A DNA stretch of 64,000 nt from the NCBI RefSeq assembly GCF_019249655.2, contig NZ_CP137557.1, forward strand, positions 4,196,684-4,260,683, written 5' to 3'. A program made the translations under genes and the position numbers. The notes under the pieces are model-generated. The model had not been told where the DNA came from and ran no database searches. It saw nothing but the letters and a program-made list of their open reading frames with translations. The DNA is from Segatella copri (lineage in GTDB: Bacteria; Bacteroidota; Bacteroidia; Bacteroidales; Bacteroidaceae). Shown piece by piece: positions 35,281 through 44,031 of this stretch. Within the stretch, counting starts at the first letter, position 1, and each line of letters starts with the position of its first letter.

Positions 35281-36276
35281 ATGAAAATCTATCTATATCT
35301 CGCAAGTCTTGTCGCCCTGCTGTGCATGGCGGCGCAGCCTGCCGAGGCTCAGAGAATCTCGGTGGGCAAGAAGGGGCGCGTGGTGGTGATGCGAACCGAT
35401 TCTACCAGTGCGCAGGAAATAGTGAACCAGGACGGAAGCCGCATGAACAGAGCCAGGAAAACCAATCATCTCCAGGCACTGGCAGGCAATCTGAGGTCGG
35501 ATGTGGATATCGACATCCCCGTTTCCAAGGCGAAGCAGGAGAAGACCTTTGCCGTAATCATCGCCAACGAGAACTACGAGGAGGAGGTGAACGTGGAGTT
35601 CGCCCTCAACGACGGAGTGGCTTTCAGCCAGTATTGCACCAAGACGCTGGGCATCCCTCAGGAGAATGTGCACGTGCGCCAGGATGCCACGCTCAACAAT
35701 ATTCTGGCAGAAATCAGCTGGATGCAGAACATCGCCAAGGCCTATGGCGACGAGGCTAGGTTTATCTTCTATTATGCCGGACATGGCGTGCCTGACGAAA
35801 GCAACGGCACTGCCTATCTGCTGCCCGTAGACGGCAAGAGCAGCATCTTGGCCACGGGCTACAGCATCGGCAAGCTCTATGACCAGCTCCATGCCCTGGG
35901 CTCCCAGAATGTGACGGTGGTGATGGATGCCTGCTTCAGCGGATCCAAGCGAGGCGAAGGCATGCTGGCTTCTGCCCGGGGCGTGGCCATCAAGTCGAAG
36001 GCTGAGGCTCCCAAGGGAAACATGCTGGTGATAAGTGCGGCACAGGGCAACGAGACGGCCTATCCTTATCGGGAGAAGCGCCACGGACTCTTCACCTATT
36101 TCCTGCTCAAGAAGTTGCAGGAAACCAAGGGCAATACCACCTTCGGCGAACTCTTCGACTACGTAAGGACGCAGGTGGCACAGAAATCCATCGTCGTCAA
36201 CGAGAAGAGTCAGACACCATCGGTGAATGCATCGGGCGAGTTGACCTCCACCTGGAAGCAATCCAAGCTATTTTAG
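35281..36276 (+). CDS. Exported caspase-family (C14) cysteine protease
   Basis: A 331-residue exported protein. The start MKIYLYLASLVALLCMAAQP opens a signal peptide ending near AEA-Q24; a slightly longer in-frame start at 35260 is less likely. Residues about 88-315 form a caspase-like p20/p10 fold: KTFAVIIANENY as first strand, catalytic His168 in FIFYYAGHGV and catalytic Cys218 in VVMDACFSGS. LFTYFLLKKLQ resembles the p10 part. Both catalytic residues are intact, so it should be an active Arg/Lys- or Asp-specific protease of the periplasm or surface. It lies in tight order between two other exported proteins. Confidence 0.9.
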   Translation: MKIYLYLASLVALLCMAAQPAEAQRISVGKKGRVVVMRTDSTSAQEIVNQDGSRMNRARKTNHLQALAGNLRSDVDIDIPVSKAKQEKTFAVIIANENYEEEVNVEFALNDGVAFSQYCTKTLGIPQENVHVRQDATLNNILAEISWMQNIAKAYGDEARFIFYYAGHGVPDESNGTAYLLPVDGKSSILATGYSIGKLYDQLHALGSQNVTVVMDACFSGSKRGEGMLASARGVAIKSKAEAPKGNMLVISAAQGNETAYPYREKRHGLFTYFLLKKLQETKGNTTFGELFDYVRTQVAQKSIVVNEKSQTPSVNASGELTSTWKQSKLF

Positions 36277-36324
36277 ATGATTCATTTTAGATACAAGATT
36301 ATTCATTTTTAAAACAAGATACGT

Positions 36325-37215
36325 ATGAAAAAACTGATCGTATTTATCCTGCTGTTTGCCTGCGTAGGCGTTCAGCAGATTCAGGCACAGAAATGGCTCA
36401 AGACTTTGGGCAAGGTGGCAAGCACGCTGTTGGATGATGATGTCAGCGGAACCATTCCTGACTGTACGCTGAAGTACACCGACTGCAAGCGCAACGGCAA
36501 TGATGTGCACATCAACTATGTGCTCACAAGCCAGTTGGGCAAGGATGCCCCGTTGTGGTTTGATGCCGGCAGCAACAACACCTATGCGGTGGACAGCAAG
36601 AGTGCCAAGCACACCATCGAGTTTATCGTGGGTGGCGAGCGTATGGGCACTTACAGCAACAAGAACATCCCTTCAAAGGTTCCTGTGAAGCTCACGGTGG
36701 TAGTGAAGGATGTGGAGCGCTCGGTGGCAAGCATCAGATCGTGCGTCATCAAGGGTAAGTTCAATAACTCGTCCGAGCAGTTTACCTGGAACATCGGCGC
36801 AAAGACTCCTGCCGCAGTGGTAAACACCAGTGCCGACAACATTGTGTGCACCATGCCTCAGTTGGCATTCACCCTGAAGGAGTGCAAGCGCTTGGGCGAC
36901 AATGTGATTATCACGGCGATGCTGAAGAACACGGGCGGCAAGGATTTGGAGTTTGATACTTCCGGCACGGTTACCATTTATGACAACGAGGGTGAGGCAT
37001 GCCGTCTGAACTGTGACATGTCGCCTGTAGCCAACGGCACATGGGGTCAGTATTCCAACATCCGTCTGGTGAAGGGCATTCCTGTAAAGGCAAAGTTTGT
37101 GGTTACGGGCGTATCCGATGCAGCCACCCAGTTCAGCATACTGAAGTTTGAGTTCAGTGATATGGCAGGCAGCTATTACATCGAGATTCGCAATCAGGCG
37201 ATTTCAGCTCAGTAA
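36325..37215 (+). CDS. Exported protein with two immunoglobulin-like repeats, function unknown
   Basis: A 296-residue exported protein with signal peptide MKKLIVFILLFACVGVQQIQA. Two related beta-sandwich repeats are visible: about 45-155 starting CTLKYTDCKRNGNDVHINYV, and about 175-290 starting PQLAFTLKECKRLGDNVIITA. Both share the pattern L-x-x-C-K-R-x-G-(N/D)-x-V. I do not recognise a named family; DUF4352-like adhesin folds are a possibility. It lies 48 nt after the caspase gene on the same strand and is probably co-transcribed, so it could be a partner, substrate or inhibitor of the protease. Confidence 0.78.
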   Translation: MKKLIVFILLFACVGVQQIQAQKWLKTLGKVASTLLDDDVSGTIPDCTLKYTDCKRNGNDVHINYVLTSQLGKDAPLWFDAGSNNTYAVDSKSAKHTIEFIVGGERMGTYSNKNIPSKVPVKLTVVVKDVERSVASIRSCVIKGKFNNSSEQFTWNIGAKTPAAVVNTSADNIVCTMPQLAFTLKECKRLGDNVIITAMLKNTGGKDLEFDTSGTVTIYDNEGEACRLNCDMSPVANGTWGQYSNIRLVKGIPVKAKFVVTGVSDAATQFSILKFEFSDMAGSYYIEIRNQAISAQ

Positions 37216-37336
37216 TCTTCCGCCTGGAGTGATATGAGGGTGTGGCATCTTTTTTCGCCATCTTCCAATCACTCCGGCTTTCTCTTCTCTCACCGAGTGT
37301 AGTGTGGTGTAGTGTGAAGTAGATTCGGCAAAAAAG

Positions 37337-37372
37337 AAAAATCCCATCGCTCTTGCGAGTGATGGGATTTTT
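37337..37372. terminator. Bidirectional terminator rpsO / exported-protein cassette
   Basis: AAAAATCCCATCGCTC pairs with GAGTGATGGGATTTTT through a short loop with one wobble pair; A-run and T-run on either side suit both directions. Confidence 0.85.
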
Positions 37373-37405
37373 AATTCTGTTAAGCAATGTGTCTGCTTTC
37401 GCTGA

Positions 37406-37675
37406 TTACTTACGAAGACCGAGGGCCTTGATGATAGCACGATAGCGATTGATGTCGCGATCATACAAGTAATCGAGCAATGCACGACGCTTTCCTACAA
37501 GCTGTGTCAACGCACGTGTTGTAGTATAATCTTTACGGTTCTTCTTAACGTGCTCCGTCAAATGAGCAATACGGTATGAGAACAATGCTATCTGGCTCTC
37601 TGCTGAACCAGTATCAGAGTTAGACTTTCCGTACTTGCTAAAGATCTCTTCTTTTTTTGCTTTGTCTAAATACAT
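37406..37675 (-). CDS. rpsO: 30S ribosomal protein S15
   Basis: Primary 16S rRNA-binding protein of the small subunit, 89 residues, exactly the normal size. MYLDKAKKEEIFSKYG, DTGSAESQIALFSYRI, LTEHVKKNRKDYTTTRAL and RRALLDYLYDRD match S15. The ATG at 37675 gives the standard start; an upstream in-frame start would cut into the leader. The promoter lies at 37765-37796, leaving a leader of about 85 nt that could hold the autoregulatory site typical of rpsO; no fold was verified. Confidence 0.98.
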   Translation of the reverse strand: MYLDKAKKEEIFSKYGKSNSDTGSAESQIALFSYRIAHLTEHVKKNRKDYTTTRALTQLVGKRRALLDYLYDRDINRYRAIIKALGLRK

Positions 37676-37764
37676 AGCTGTGATACTTAAAAATTTAATT
37701 GTTATAAATGTAATATGATGCAATTTCGGACCTTCCTCACGGCGGTTTCCTTAAAAATGCGGTG

Positions 37765-37796
37765 CAAAGGTACAACTTTTCCATGAATTATGCAAA
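37765..37796 (-). promoter_or_regulatory. Putative rpsO promoter
   Basis: On the minus strand TTTG (37793-37796) and TACCTTTG (37765-37772) are spaced 20 nt apart. It diverges from the typA element at 37815. Confidence 0.68.
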
Positions 37797-37814
37797 TTTT
37801 TCGGGATTTTTTTG

Positions 37815-37822
37815 TAATTTTG
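37815..37822 (+). promoter_or_regulatory. Putative -7 element of typA
   Basis: TAATTTTG matches TAnnTTTG, 34 nt before the typA ATG, in a short region divergent from rpsO. Confidence 0.58.
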
Positions 37823-37856
37823 CACCCAAATTCATTAAGTATTTAAGGTAAACGAA

Positions 37857-39659
37857 ATGCAAGACATTAGAAACATTGCAGTTATTGCACACGTTGACCA
37901 TGGTAAAACTACCCTGGTTGACAAGATGATGCTCGCCGGTAAGCTGTTCCGTGACGGCCAGGATAACAGCGGCGAAGTGCTCGATTCCAATGATTTGGAG
38001 CGAGAGCGTGGTATAACCATTCTTTCAAAGAATGTGTCTATCAATTGGAAAGGTACTAAGATTAATATTCTCGATACTCCTGGACACTCTGACTTCGGTG
38101 GTGAGGTGGAGCGCGTGCTCAACATGGCAGACGGTTGCCTCCTCCTCGTCGACGCTTTCGAGGGTCCGATGCCTCAGACCCGATTCGTGCTGCAGAAGGC
38201 TTTGCAGCTCGGATTGAAGCCTATCGTGGTGGTTAATAAGGTGGATAAGCCTAACTGTCGCCCTGAAGAGGTGTACGAAATGGTGTTCGACTTGATGTGC
38301 GACCTCGATGCTACAGAGGAACAGCTTGACTTTACTGTGGTTTACGGTTCGGCTAAGAACGGCTGGATGAGCGATGACTACAACAAGCCAACTGATAACA
38401 TTGACTATCTGCTCGACAAGATTGTGGAGATTATCCCTGCTCCTAAGCAGCTGGAGGGTACTCCTCAGCTCTTGATCACATCTCTTGACTATAGTTCTTA
38501 CACCGGTCGTATCGCTGTGGGTCGTGTACACCGTGGTACTCTGAAGGATGGTATGAACGTTACCATCTGCCACCGTGACGGAACCCAGGAGAAGACCAAG
38601 ATCAAGGAACTGCATACCTTCGAGGGTATGGGTCATAAGAAGACAGACCATGTGGATTCTGGCGATATCTGTGCCGTTGTCGGCCTTGAGAAGTTCGAGA
38701 TTGGTGATACCATCTGCGACTACGAGAACCCGGAGCCACTGCCTCCTATCGCTGTAGACGAGCCTACCATGAGTATGCTCTTCACCATCAACGATTCTCC
38801 TTTCTTCGGCAAGGAGGGTAAGTTCTGTACATCACGCCACATTCAGGACCGCCTGAACAAGGAGCTGGAGAAGAACCTGGCTCTTCGTGTTCAGCCTTAC
38901 GAGGATACCACCGATAAGTGGATTGTTTCTGGTCGTGGTGTGCTCCATCTCTCTGTGCTCATCGAGACCATGCGCCGCGAGGGCTACGAGCTGCAGGTGG
39001 GTCAGCCTCAGGTAATCTACAAGGAGATTGACGGCGTGAAGTGCGAGCCTATCGAGGAGTTGACCATCAACGTGCCAGAGGAGTTTGCTTCTAAGATGAT
39101 TGATATGGTTACCCGCCGCAAGGGTGACATGACTTCTATGCTGAACATGGGCGAGCGTGTGGATATCGAGTTTGATATTCCTTCACGTGGTATCATCGGT
39201 TTGCGTACCAATGTGCTCACTGCTTCTCAGGGCGAGGCTATCATGGCCCACCGCTTCAAGGAGTATCAGCCATACAAGGGCGAGATTACCCGCCGTTCTA
39301 ACGGTAGCATGATTGCGCTGGAAACAGGTACTGCCTATGCTTACGCCATCGATAAGTTGCAGGATCGCGGTAAGTTCTTCATCGACCCAGGTGAGGAGGT
39401 TTACGGTGGCGAGGTAGTTGGTGAGCATGTTCACGACAACGACCTGGTGGTTAACGTAACCAAGGCAAAGCAGCTGACCAACGTGCGTGCTTCTGGTTCT
39501 GATGATAAGGCTCGCGTGATTCCAAAGACCGTGATGAGCCTTGAGGAGTGCCTGGAGTATATCCGCGAGGATGAGTACGTAGAGGTAACCCCTAAGAGCA
39601 TGCGTATGCGCAAGGTGATTCTCGATCACTTGGAGCGCAAGCGCAGTAACAAGGAATAA
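37857..39659 (+). CDS. typA: Translational GTPase TypA/BipA
   Basis: Ribosome-binding GTPase of the EF-G-like superfamily that helps 50S assembly and stress or cold adaptation. It has 600 residues, normal length. The G domain has [15 protein letters not shown] (G1), [14 protein letters not shown] (G3) and [10 protein letters not shown] (G4). EF-G-like domains III and V and the BipA C-terminal domain follow, with [18 protein letters not shown] and the [11 protein letters not shown] end. It stands alone between rpsO (divergent) and a BASS transporter, with its own promoter and a probable terminator. Confidence 0.97.
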   Translation: MQDIRNIAVIAHVDHGKTTLVDKMMLAGKLFRDGQDNSGEVLDSNDLERERGITILSKNVSINWKGTKINILDTPGHSDFGGEVERVLNMADGCLLLVDAFEGPMPQTRFVLQKALQLGLKPIVVVNKVDKPNCRPEEVYEMVFDLMCDLDATEEQLDFTVVYGSAKNGWMSDDYNKPTDNIDYLLDKIVEIIPAPKQLEGTPQLLITSLDYSSYTGRIAVGRVHRGTLKDGMNVTICHRDGTQEKTKIKELHTFEGMGHKKTDHVDSGDICAVVGLEKFEIGDTICDYENPEPLPPIAVDEPTMSMLFTINDSPFFGKEGKFCTSRHIQDRLNKELEKNLALRVQPYEDTTDKWIVSGRGVLHLSVLIETMRREGYELQVGQPQVIYKEIDGVKCEPIEELTINVPEEFASKMIDMVTRRKGDMTSMLNMGERVDIEFDIPSRGIIGLRTNVLTASQGEAIMAHRFKEYQPYKGEITRRSNGSMIALETGTAYAYAIDKLQDRGKFFIDPGEEVYGGEVVGEHVHDNDLVVNVTKAKQLTNVRASGSDDKARVIPKTVMSLEECLEYIREDEYVEVTPKSMRMRKVILDHLERKRSNKE

Positions 39660-39687
39660 GTTATAGCTTATATATAAATGGATCCGT

Positions 39688-39745
39688 AAGAATTCCCCTC
39701 TTGCCGATTGCCCTGGGCAGTCTGCTTGCAGGGGATTCTTTATTT
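39688..39745 (+). terminator. Possible terminator after typA
   Basis: AAGAAT-CCCCT pairs with AGGGG-ATTCTT around an inner GCCCTGGGC palindrome, with one bulged T, followed by a T-rich stretch. The bulge makes it weaker than others here. Confidence 0.5.
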
Positions 39746-39757
39746 TAATGTATTTGT

Positions 39758-40720
39758 ATGCTGTTGTGGAAATTCTTTAGGAAATTCTCGTTGCCCTGCT
39801 CGCTGGTATTGGGAGCTGTGGGCTATCTGATTTTTGCCAATGTTCCGTTTCTGGAACCTCTGGGCGATGCGGTGGGACCGAAACTGGTAGATCTGATGCC
39901 GGTGGTGCTCTTCGCCCTGCTCTATGTTACTTTCTGCAAGATAGAAATCAAGGAGATGAAGCCGAAGGCGTGGCATTTTGTATTGCAGCTGATTAGAACC
40001 AGTCTGGCATTGGCGATGGTGGTGCTGATTTTCGAATTCGGCGATGATTATGAAACCAAGCTGGTGCTGGAGGGAGCCTTTATCTGCTTTATTTGTCCTA
40101 CGGCGGCTGCCGTGGCGGTGGTGACTGAGAAGTTGGGTGGAAGCATCGGTTCGCTGACTACTTATACGGTGATAGCGAATGTATTCACGATGGTGATTAT
40201 TCCGAGTCTCTTCCCGATGGTGGAGAAGGGGGCGGATGTTTCCTTTCTTTTTATGAGTGCGATGGTGTTCAGAAACGTAACCACGGTACTGGTGGTACCT
40301 TTGCTCCTGGCTTTGCTGAGCCGCAGGTTCCTGCCCAAGTGGGTGGATAAGGTGAAGAGCGTGAAGGATTTGGGTTTCTATATGTGGTGCTTCAACCTGA
40401 CGATATTGATGGGCGAGACGGTTCGCAATATCCTCCATGCCGAGGTTTCGGGATGGATTCTAGCCTTGCTGCTTCTGGTACCCCTTTTGGTATGTCTTAT
40501 CCAGTTTGCCATTGGCAAGGCGGTGGGCAGACATTATGATGCGAGCATCAGTGCCGGTCAGGCGTTGGGACAGAAGAATACCATTGTGGGCATCTGGCTC
40601 ACCCTTACTTTTCTGAATCCTCTTGCCGCCGTAGCACCGGGTGCCTATGTGGTTTGGCAGAACCTGGTGAATGGCTGGCAGCTATGGTATAAAGAGAAAT
40701 ACGGAAGACTGAAATGGTAG
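39758..40720 (+). CDS. Bile acid:sodium symporter (BASS) family transporter
   Basis: A 320-residue integral membrane protein with eight to ten predicted helices. Family-like polar stretches are ICFICPTAAAVAVVTEKLGG and ASISAGQALGQKNTIVGIW, corresponding to the crossed helices that bind sodium and substrate in BASS proteins. Substrates in the family range from bile acids to pantoate and pyruvate, so none is assigned. The start is the ATG at 39758, about 98 nt after the typA stop. It shares a bidirectional terminator (40734) with the convergent fucosidase operon. Confidence 0.82.
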   Translation: MLLWKFFRKFSLPCSLVLGAVGYLIFANVPFLEPLGDAVGPKLVDLMPVVLFALLYVTFCKIEIKEMKPKAWHFVLQLIRTSLALAMVVLIFEFGDDYETKLVLEGAFICFICPTAAAVAVVTEKLGGSIGSLTTYTVIANVFTMVIIPSLFPMVEKGADVSFLFMSAMVFRNVTTVLVVPLLLALLSRRFLPKWVDKVKSVKDLGFYMWCFNLTILMGETVRNILHAEVSGWILALLLLVPLLVCLIQFAIGKAVGRHYDASISAGQALGQKNTIVGIWLTLTFLNPLAAVAPGAYVVWQNLVNGWQLWYKEKYGRLKW

Positions 40721-40733
40721 CAATAAAAAAAAT

Positions 40734-40767
40734 AGGGTGTGGCATCAACTGATACCACACCCTTTTT
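40734..40767. terminator. Bidirectional terminator after the BASS transporter and the fucosidase operon
   Basis: AGGGTGTGG (40734-40742) pairs perfectly with CCACACCCT (40755-40763). TTTT follows on the plus strand and a T-run (complement of 40723-40732) on the minus strand. Confidence 0.85.
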
Positions 40768-40809
40768 ATATAGAGGATTTTATTTATTTACTTGTAGAAA
40801 TCAAGGATT

Positions 40810-41718
40810 TTATTTGCTCGTAGAAATAAAGATGCACTCGATGGTTACGTTGCCATCCATCCATTTTGCTGGAATGGTGAAGGTGCCATCCTTGGCGATA
40901 TCCGTCTTCTTGAGCGATTCTACCTTGTCGCCGTGGGTGATGGTGAAATCACCGTAGGTGAAGCCTGGGGCAGGTACCATCTTTACCTTGAATGCCTTGC
41001 CGTATGCCACCTTGTGGTTGTTGAGGGTGGTTCCGTCGGCGGCTGTCACCATACCGTTGCGGTTGGCCTCGGTAACGGATACGAAGTCGCTGTGAGACTT
41101 CTTCTTCGCTGCACCTTCTGTCTTCAGCAGGGTGATGCGAGGGGCGTTGGTCAGATGGATATTGATATCATCGATATACACCACGGCATCCTGCTTCATC
41201 TCGTGAGGTGACTCGGCGTGAGGAACCACTACCAGACTGTAGATATCCACACCCTCGGCACTCTTGATAGGGAAAACGGCATCAGCCCACTGACCGGCAG
41301 GAACCGGAGTGGTGGATTTAATCCAGAACTGCTCTACTTCCTGCGACTGTCCGGCTCTGTCTCTGCGCTTGCCGAGACCAACCAGCATCACGCGGCCTTC
41401 CATCGGACGGTTGATGAGCACGTGAACCACTTTTCCTGCAGGGCCGAGTGCTATCGGCTTCTTCAGATCTATTCTTGCACCGAAGATGTTGGATGCCAGG
41501 CGTGAACGCTGAAAGGCGAGCACCTTCGTGTTGGGATTGTTGGTGAGGTCGGGATTATCCACTACTGCGCAGTTGCCAGCCAGTTCTCCCGTGCGGAATG
41601 GGGAATGCTCCCATCTATCGTAAACTCCCACGGATTTGTAATCCTGGGTGTCGAACTTAATTTCCTGTCCCATTACTGCCAATGGCAACAGGCACAATGC
41701 TATGAGTAATTTCTTCAT
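40810..41718 (-). CDS. Secreted carbohydrate-binding-like protein paired with the fucosidase
   Basis: A 302-residue exported protein with signal peptide MKKLLIALCLLPLAVMG, cleaved before QEIKFD. Residues about 20-195 look like a jelly-roll, carbohydrate-binding fold (WEHSPFRTGELAGN, DAVVYIDDINIHL at its end). A second small beta domain at about 210-300 contains GKAFKVKMVPAPGFTYGDF. No catalytic motif is seen and I do not recognise a named family. It lies 22 nt downstream of the alpha-L-fucosidase gene on the same strand, so it probably acts with that enzyme in glycan binding. Confidence 0.75.
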   Translation of the reverse strand: MKKLLIALCLLPLAVMGQEIKFDTQDYKSVGVYDRWEHSPFRTGELAGNCAVVDNPDLTNNPNTKVLAFQRSRLASNIFGARIDLKKPIALGPAGKVVHVLINRPMEGRVMLVGLGKRRDRAGQSQEVEQFWIKSTTPVPAGQWADAVFPIKSAEGVDIYSLVVVPHAESPHEMKQDAVVYIDDINIHLTNAPRITLLKTEGAAKKKSHSDFVSVTEANRNGMVTAADGTTLNNHKVAYGKAFKVKMVPAPGFTYGDFTITHGDKVESLKKTDIAKDGTFTIPAKWMDGNVTIECIFISTSK

Positions 41719-41740
41719 GTTCTTGGTGTAGAGAAAAAGT

Positions 41741-43258
41741 TTAAAATACTTTTATGGAATGCAGCAGCGGACAAGCCTTGCTGTCGTCGATGACAATCTT
41801 CAAACCCTTCGCCTGATAGCCCTTGCCGTAACTGTCTGATGTGCTGCCGTTCAGCGGGATGATGCGCTTGTATCCGATGGTGGTAGTGGTGCACTTTTCT
41901 GCGATAGGCTTCCATGTCTTTCCATCTTCTGAGATTTCGATATGGAACTTTCTTACTCGCTGCCCCTTGCGGATGTACTCCATCATATCCACATAGCGCA
42001 GGGTTTGTGGCTTATCCCAGCTGAAGGTGATGGTGGCCTGCTTTACGCCGTCGTCGGTGGCCCAATAGGTATTCTTGTTGTTGTCGGTCAGGTTCCTGGC
42101 GGCATAGTTGCGCTTGGCTCCTGCCTGGCGGGTGTTGCTAACGGAAACCCTGGCCTTCTGAGCCAGGTCCTTGCCCAGGCGGGTGCGGATCATATTGCCC
42201 ATATCCTTGAGCACGCGCACGTCGATATCAGGCAGCAAACCTCTCTTGTCGGGAGGACAGTTCAGGATGAGGGTGGCGTTTCTACCCACGGTTTCGAGAT
42301 ACATCTGGAAGAGGCGCTCCACAGAGAGAGGCTTCTCGCCTTCGTGCCAGAACCATCCCTTGTCGGTGAGCTTGGCATCGCTCTCTCCCGGGTCCCACTG
42401 CCATCCGTCTTCAGTGCCATACATGCCGTTGCTTTCAGGGGCATATCCTCTCTCGTCGGTGAGCCAGTTGGTTTCGCCAGCCCATCCTGCCTCGTTGCCA
42501 ATCCATCTTGACTCGGCGCCCACACCCCAGAGGATAATATCGGGGCAAACCTTGTGGATGGAATCTCTGAGGTTCGGGATATCATAATAGGTGGAACGGT
42601 CTACATTGACAGTGGTGTTGCGTCCGCCGTAGTATCCGTCGCCTCCGTTGGCACCATCGAACCACATTTCAAACTGGTCTTTTCCGTACTGAGCCAATTC
42701 TGCGCACTGGCGGAGGAAGACATCGTTCACATATTTCTCGGTGCCATAGTATACGCTGTTTCTATCCCATGGAGAGACATAGAAACCATATTTCATGTTC
42801 AGTTTGCGTGCAGCCTGGGCGAAGTCGCGCGGAATGTTGGTATTCTTTCCGTTCTCGTTTCCTGCATTGACGATGGAGTGGTCGGTGGTGGCTGTAGGCC
42901 AGAGGCAGAAGCCATCGTGATGCTTCACCACGGCGATGCCGCCCTTCATGCCCGCTGCCTTCACCGCCTTGAGCCACTGAGCCGGATTAGGCTTTGCAGT
43001 AGGCGCAAAGAGGGTTACGTCTTCACTTCCCAGTCCCCACTCGCGGTTGGTATAGGTGTTCATGCCGTAATGGAAGAAGGCGTAGAACTCCGTCTCCTGC
43101 CACTTCATCTGGCGATCGCTTGGAACAGGGAAAACAGCGTTAGGCTCGTTGTCGGGATTCGGCAACGACTGCTGCTTAACTTGGAATGCACTCTGGGAGT
43201 GACCCGCCATGGCAGACATGATGAGTGACACTCCGACAAAAACTTTTTTGATGTTCAT
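41741..43258 (-). CDS. Secreted alpha-L-fucosidase, GH29, with C-terminal F5/8-type domain
   Basis: Exported glycosidase of 505 residues. The start is MNIKKVFVGVSLIMSAMAGHS, a signal peptide; an upstream in-frame ATG is excluded because it does not lead into one. The GH29 barrel at about 45-370 has HHDGFCLWPT and the nucleophile Asp201 in QFEMWFDGANGG, followed by the RNATLILNCPPDKRGLLPD end block. Residues about 385-505 form an F5/8 type C (CBM32-like) sandwich (NYAARNLTDNNKNTYWATDD). It is expected to release alpha-linked L-fucose from host or plant glycans in the periplasm or at the surface. Promoter at 43374. Confidence 0.93.
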   Translation of the reverse strand: MNIKKVFVGVSLIMSAMAGHSQSAFQVKQQSLPNPDNEPNAVFPVPSDRQMKWQETEFYAFFHYGMNTYTNREWGLGSEDVTLFAPTAKPNPAQWLKAVKAAGMKGGIAVVKHHDGFCLWPTATTDHSIVNAGNENGKNTNIPRDFAQAARKLNMKYGFYVSPWDRNSVYYGTEKYVNDVFLRQCAELAQYGKDQFEMWFDGANGGDGYYGGRNTTVNVDRSTYYDIPNLRDSIHKVCPDIILWGVGAESRWIGNEAGWAGETNWLTDERGYAPESNGMYGTEDGWQWDPGESDAKLTDKGWFWHEGEKPLSVERLFQMYLETVGRNATLILNCPPDKRGLLPDIDVRVLKDMGNMIRTRLGKDLAQKARVSVSNTRQAGAKRNYAARNLTDNNKNTYWATDDGVKQATITFSWDKPQTLRYVDMMEYIRKGQRVRKFHIEISEDGKTWKPIAEKCTTTTIGYKRIIPLNGSTSDSYGKGYQAKGLKIVIDDSKACPLLHSIKVF

Positions 43259-43373
43259 GGTTGTCGTATTTAAATCGATACACTTTATTCTTATCATAAG
43301 AGAAGTTGATATATTGTTATAGTTATTTTATATATTGTCAAAACTGGCGATTGTTAATAATAAATTTCAGCTG

Positions 43374-43404
43374 CAAAGATATAGTTTTTATGGATGGCTG
43401 CAAA
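43374..43404 (-). promoter_or_regulatory. Putative promoter of the fucosidase operon
   Basis: On the minus strand TTTG (43401-43404) and TATCTTTG (43374-43381) with 19-nt spacing; the ATG follows after 115 nt of leader. The luxS terminator lies just upstream at 43430. Confidence 0.66.
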
Positions 43405-43429
43405 ACTTTTCTGGTTAATTAAATATAAA

Positions 43430-43455
43430 CGCCCGCAAATTCTCATTTGCGGGCG
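43430..43455 (-). terminator. Terminator downstream of luxS
   Basis: CGCCCGCAAAT (43430-43440) pairs perfectly with ATTTGCGGGCG (43445-43455) through a 4-nt loop, followed on the minus strand by TTTATATTTAATT. Confidence 0.78.
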
Positions 43456-43472
43456 CTGGTGATAATATGGGT

Positions 43473-43512
43473 GATATCATAAGACGATGGATGATATCCT
43501 AAGACGATGGAT
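43473..43512. repeat. Two tandem 20-nt repeats after luxS
   Basis: GATATCATAAGACGATGGAT and GATATCCTAAGACGATGGAT stand head to tail (43473-43492 and 43493-43512), one base different, between the luxS stop and its terminator. Confidence 0.6.
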
Positions 43513-43514
43513 GA

Positions 43515-44000
43515 TTAATCCTGTGTAGGATAAATCAGATTCTGTTCTGTGATACAGTTGAGTACCTCTTCGAGATACTTCTTGGATTCATACTTGGCCA
43601 TTGGCAGGTCGTGGAGCAGATAGTTGCCGCAATCCTTGGCTGCCTGTCCTGGAATTTCGCCTTCGAAGTCGGCGATGAACTGGAAGGTGCGCTGCATCAG
43701 CGGCACGATGTCCTTGCTCTGTAGGTCGCCACGGATGAGGAGGTAGTTGCCGGTGAGGCATCCCATCGGTCCCCAATAGATGATGCGGTCTTTCCACTCC
43801 TCGTCGTTTCTGAGGTAGGTGGCAGCCAGGTGCTCGATGGTATGGATGGCACCGTTGTGGAGGCAAGGCTCCTGGTTAGGCACCTTCATGCGGATATCGA
43901 AGGTGGTGACTACTTCTCCGCCTACTTCGTCCTTGCGGCTTACGTAGATGCCGCGGAGCAACTTGTTATGATTGATTGTGAAACTTGGAATCTTATTCAT
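43515..44000 (-). CDS. luxS: S-ribosylhomocysteine lyase LuxS
   Basis: Cleaves S-ribosylhomocysteine to homocysteine and DPD, the precursor of autoinducer-2; 161 residues, normal length. The metal-binding motif HTIEHL spans His53-His57, the catalytic Cys81 lies in GPMGCLTGNYLL, and the third metal ligand Cys124 in AKDCGNYLLH. It acts in the cytoplasm as a metal-dependent homodimer. It lies 26 nt downstream of mtn, so both steps from S-adenosylhomocysteine to homocysteine are encoded together. Confidence 0.97.
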   Translation of the reverse strand: MNKIPSFTINHNKLLRGIYVSRKDEVGGEVVTTFDIRMKVPNQEPCLHNGAIHTIEHLAATYLRNDEEWKDRIIYWGPMGCLTGNYLLIRGDLQSKDIVPLMQRTFQFIADFEGEIPGQAAKDCGNYLLHDLPMAKYESKKYLEEVLNCITEQNLIYPTQD

Positions 44001-44031
44001 ATAGTTTATAATTTATAATTTATAGTTTACA
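44001..44031. repeat. AT-rich intergenic repeat between mtn and luxS
   Basis: ATAGTTTATAATTTATAATTTATAGTTTAC fills the mtn-luxS gap and overlaps the mtn stop codon. It is related to the repeats at 15623, 16329, 27534 and 55631. Confidence 0.58.

Noticed and set aside
37216..37336. A second terminator after the Ig-like protein gene (near 37221-37278)
   Set aside because: The paired arms are short, imperfect and lack a clear T-run; the bidirectional hairpin at 37337-37372 explains termination better.
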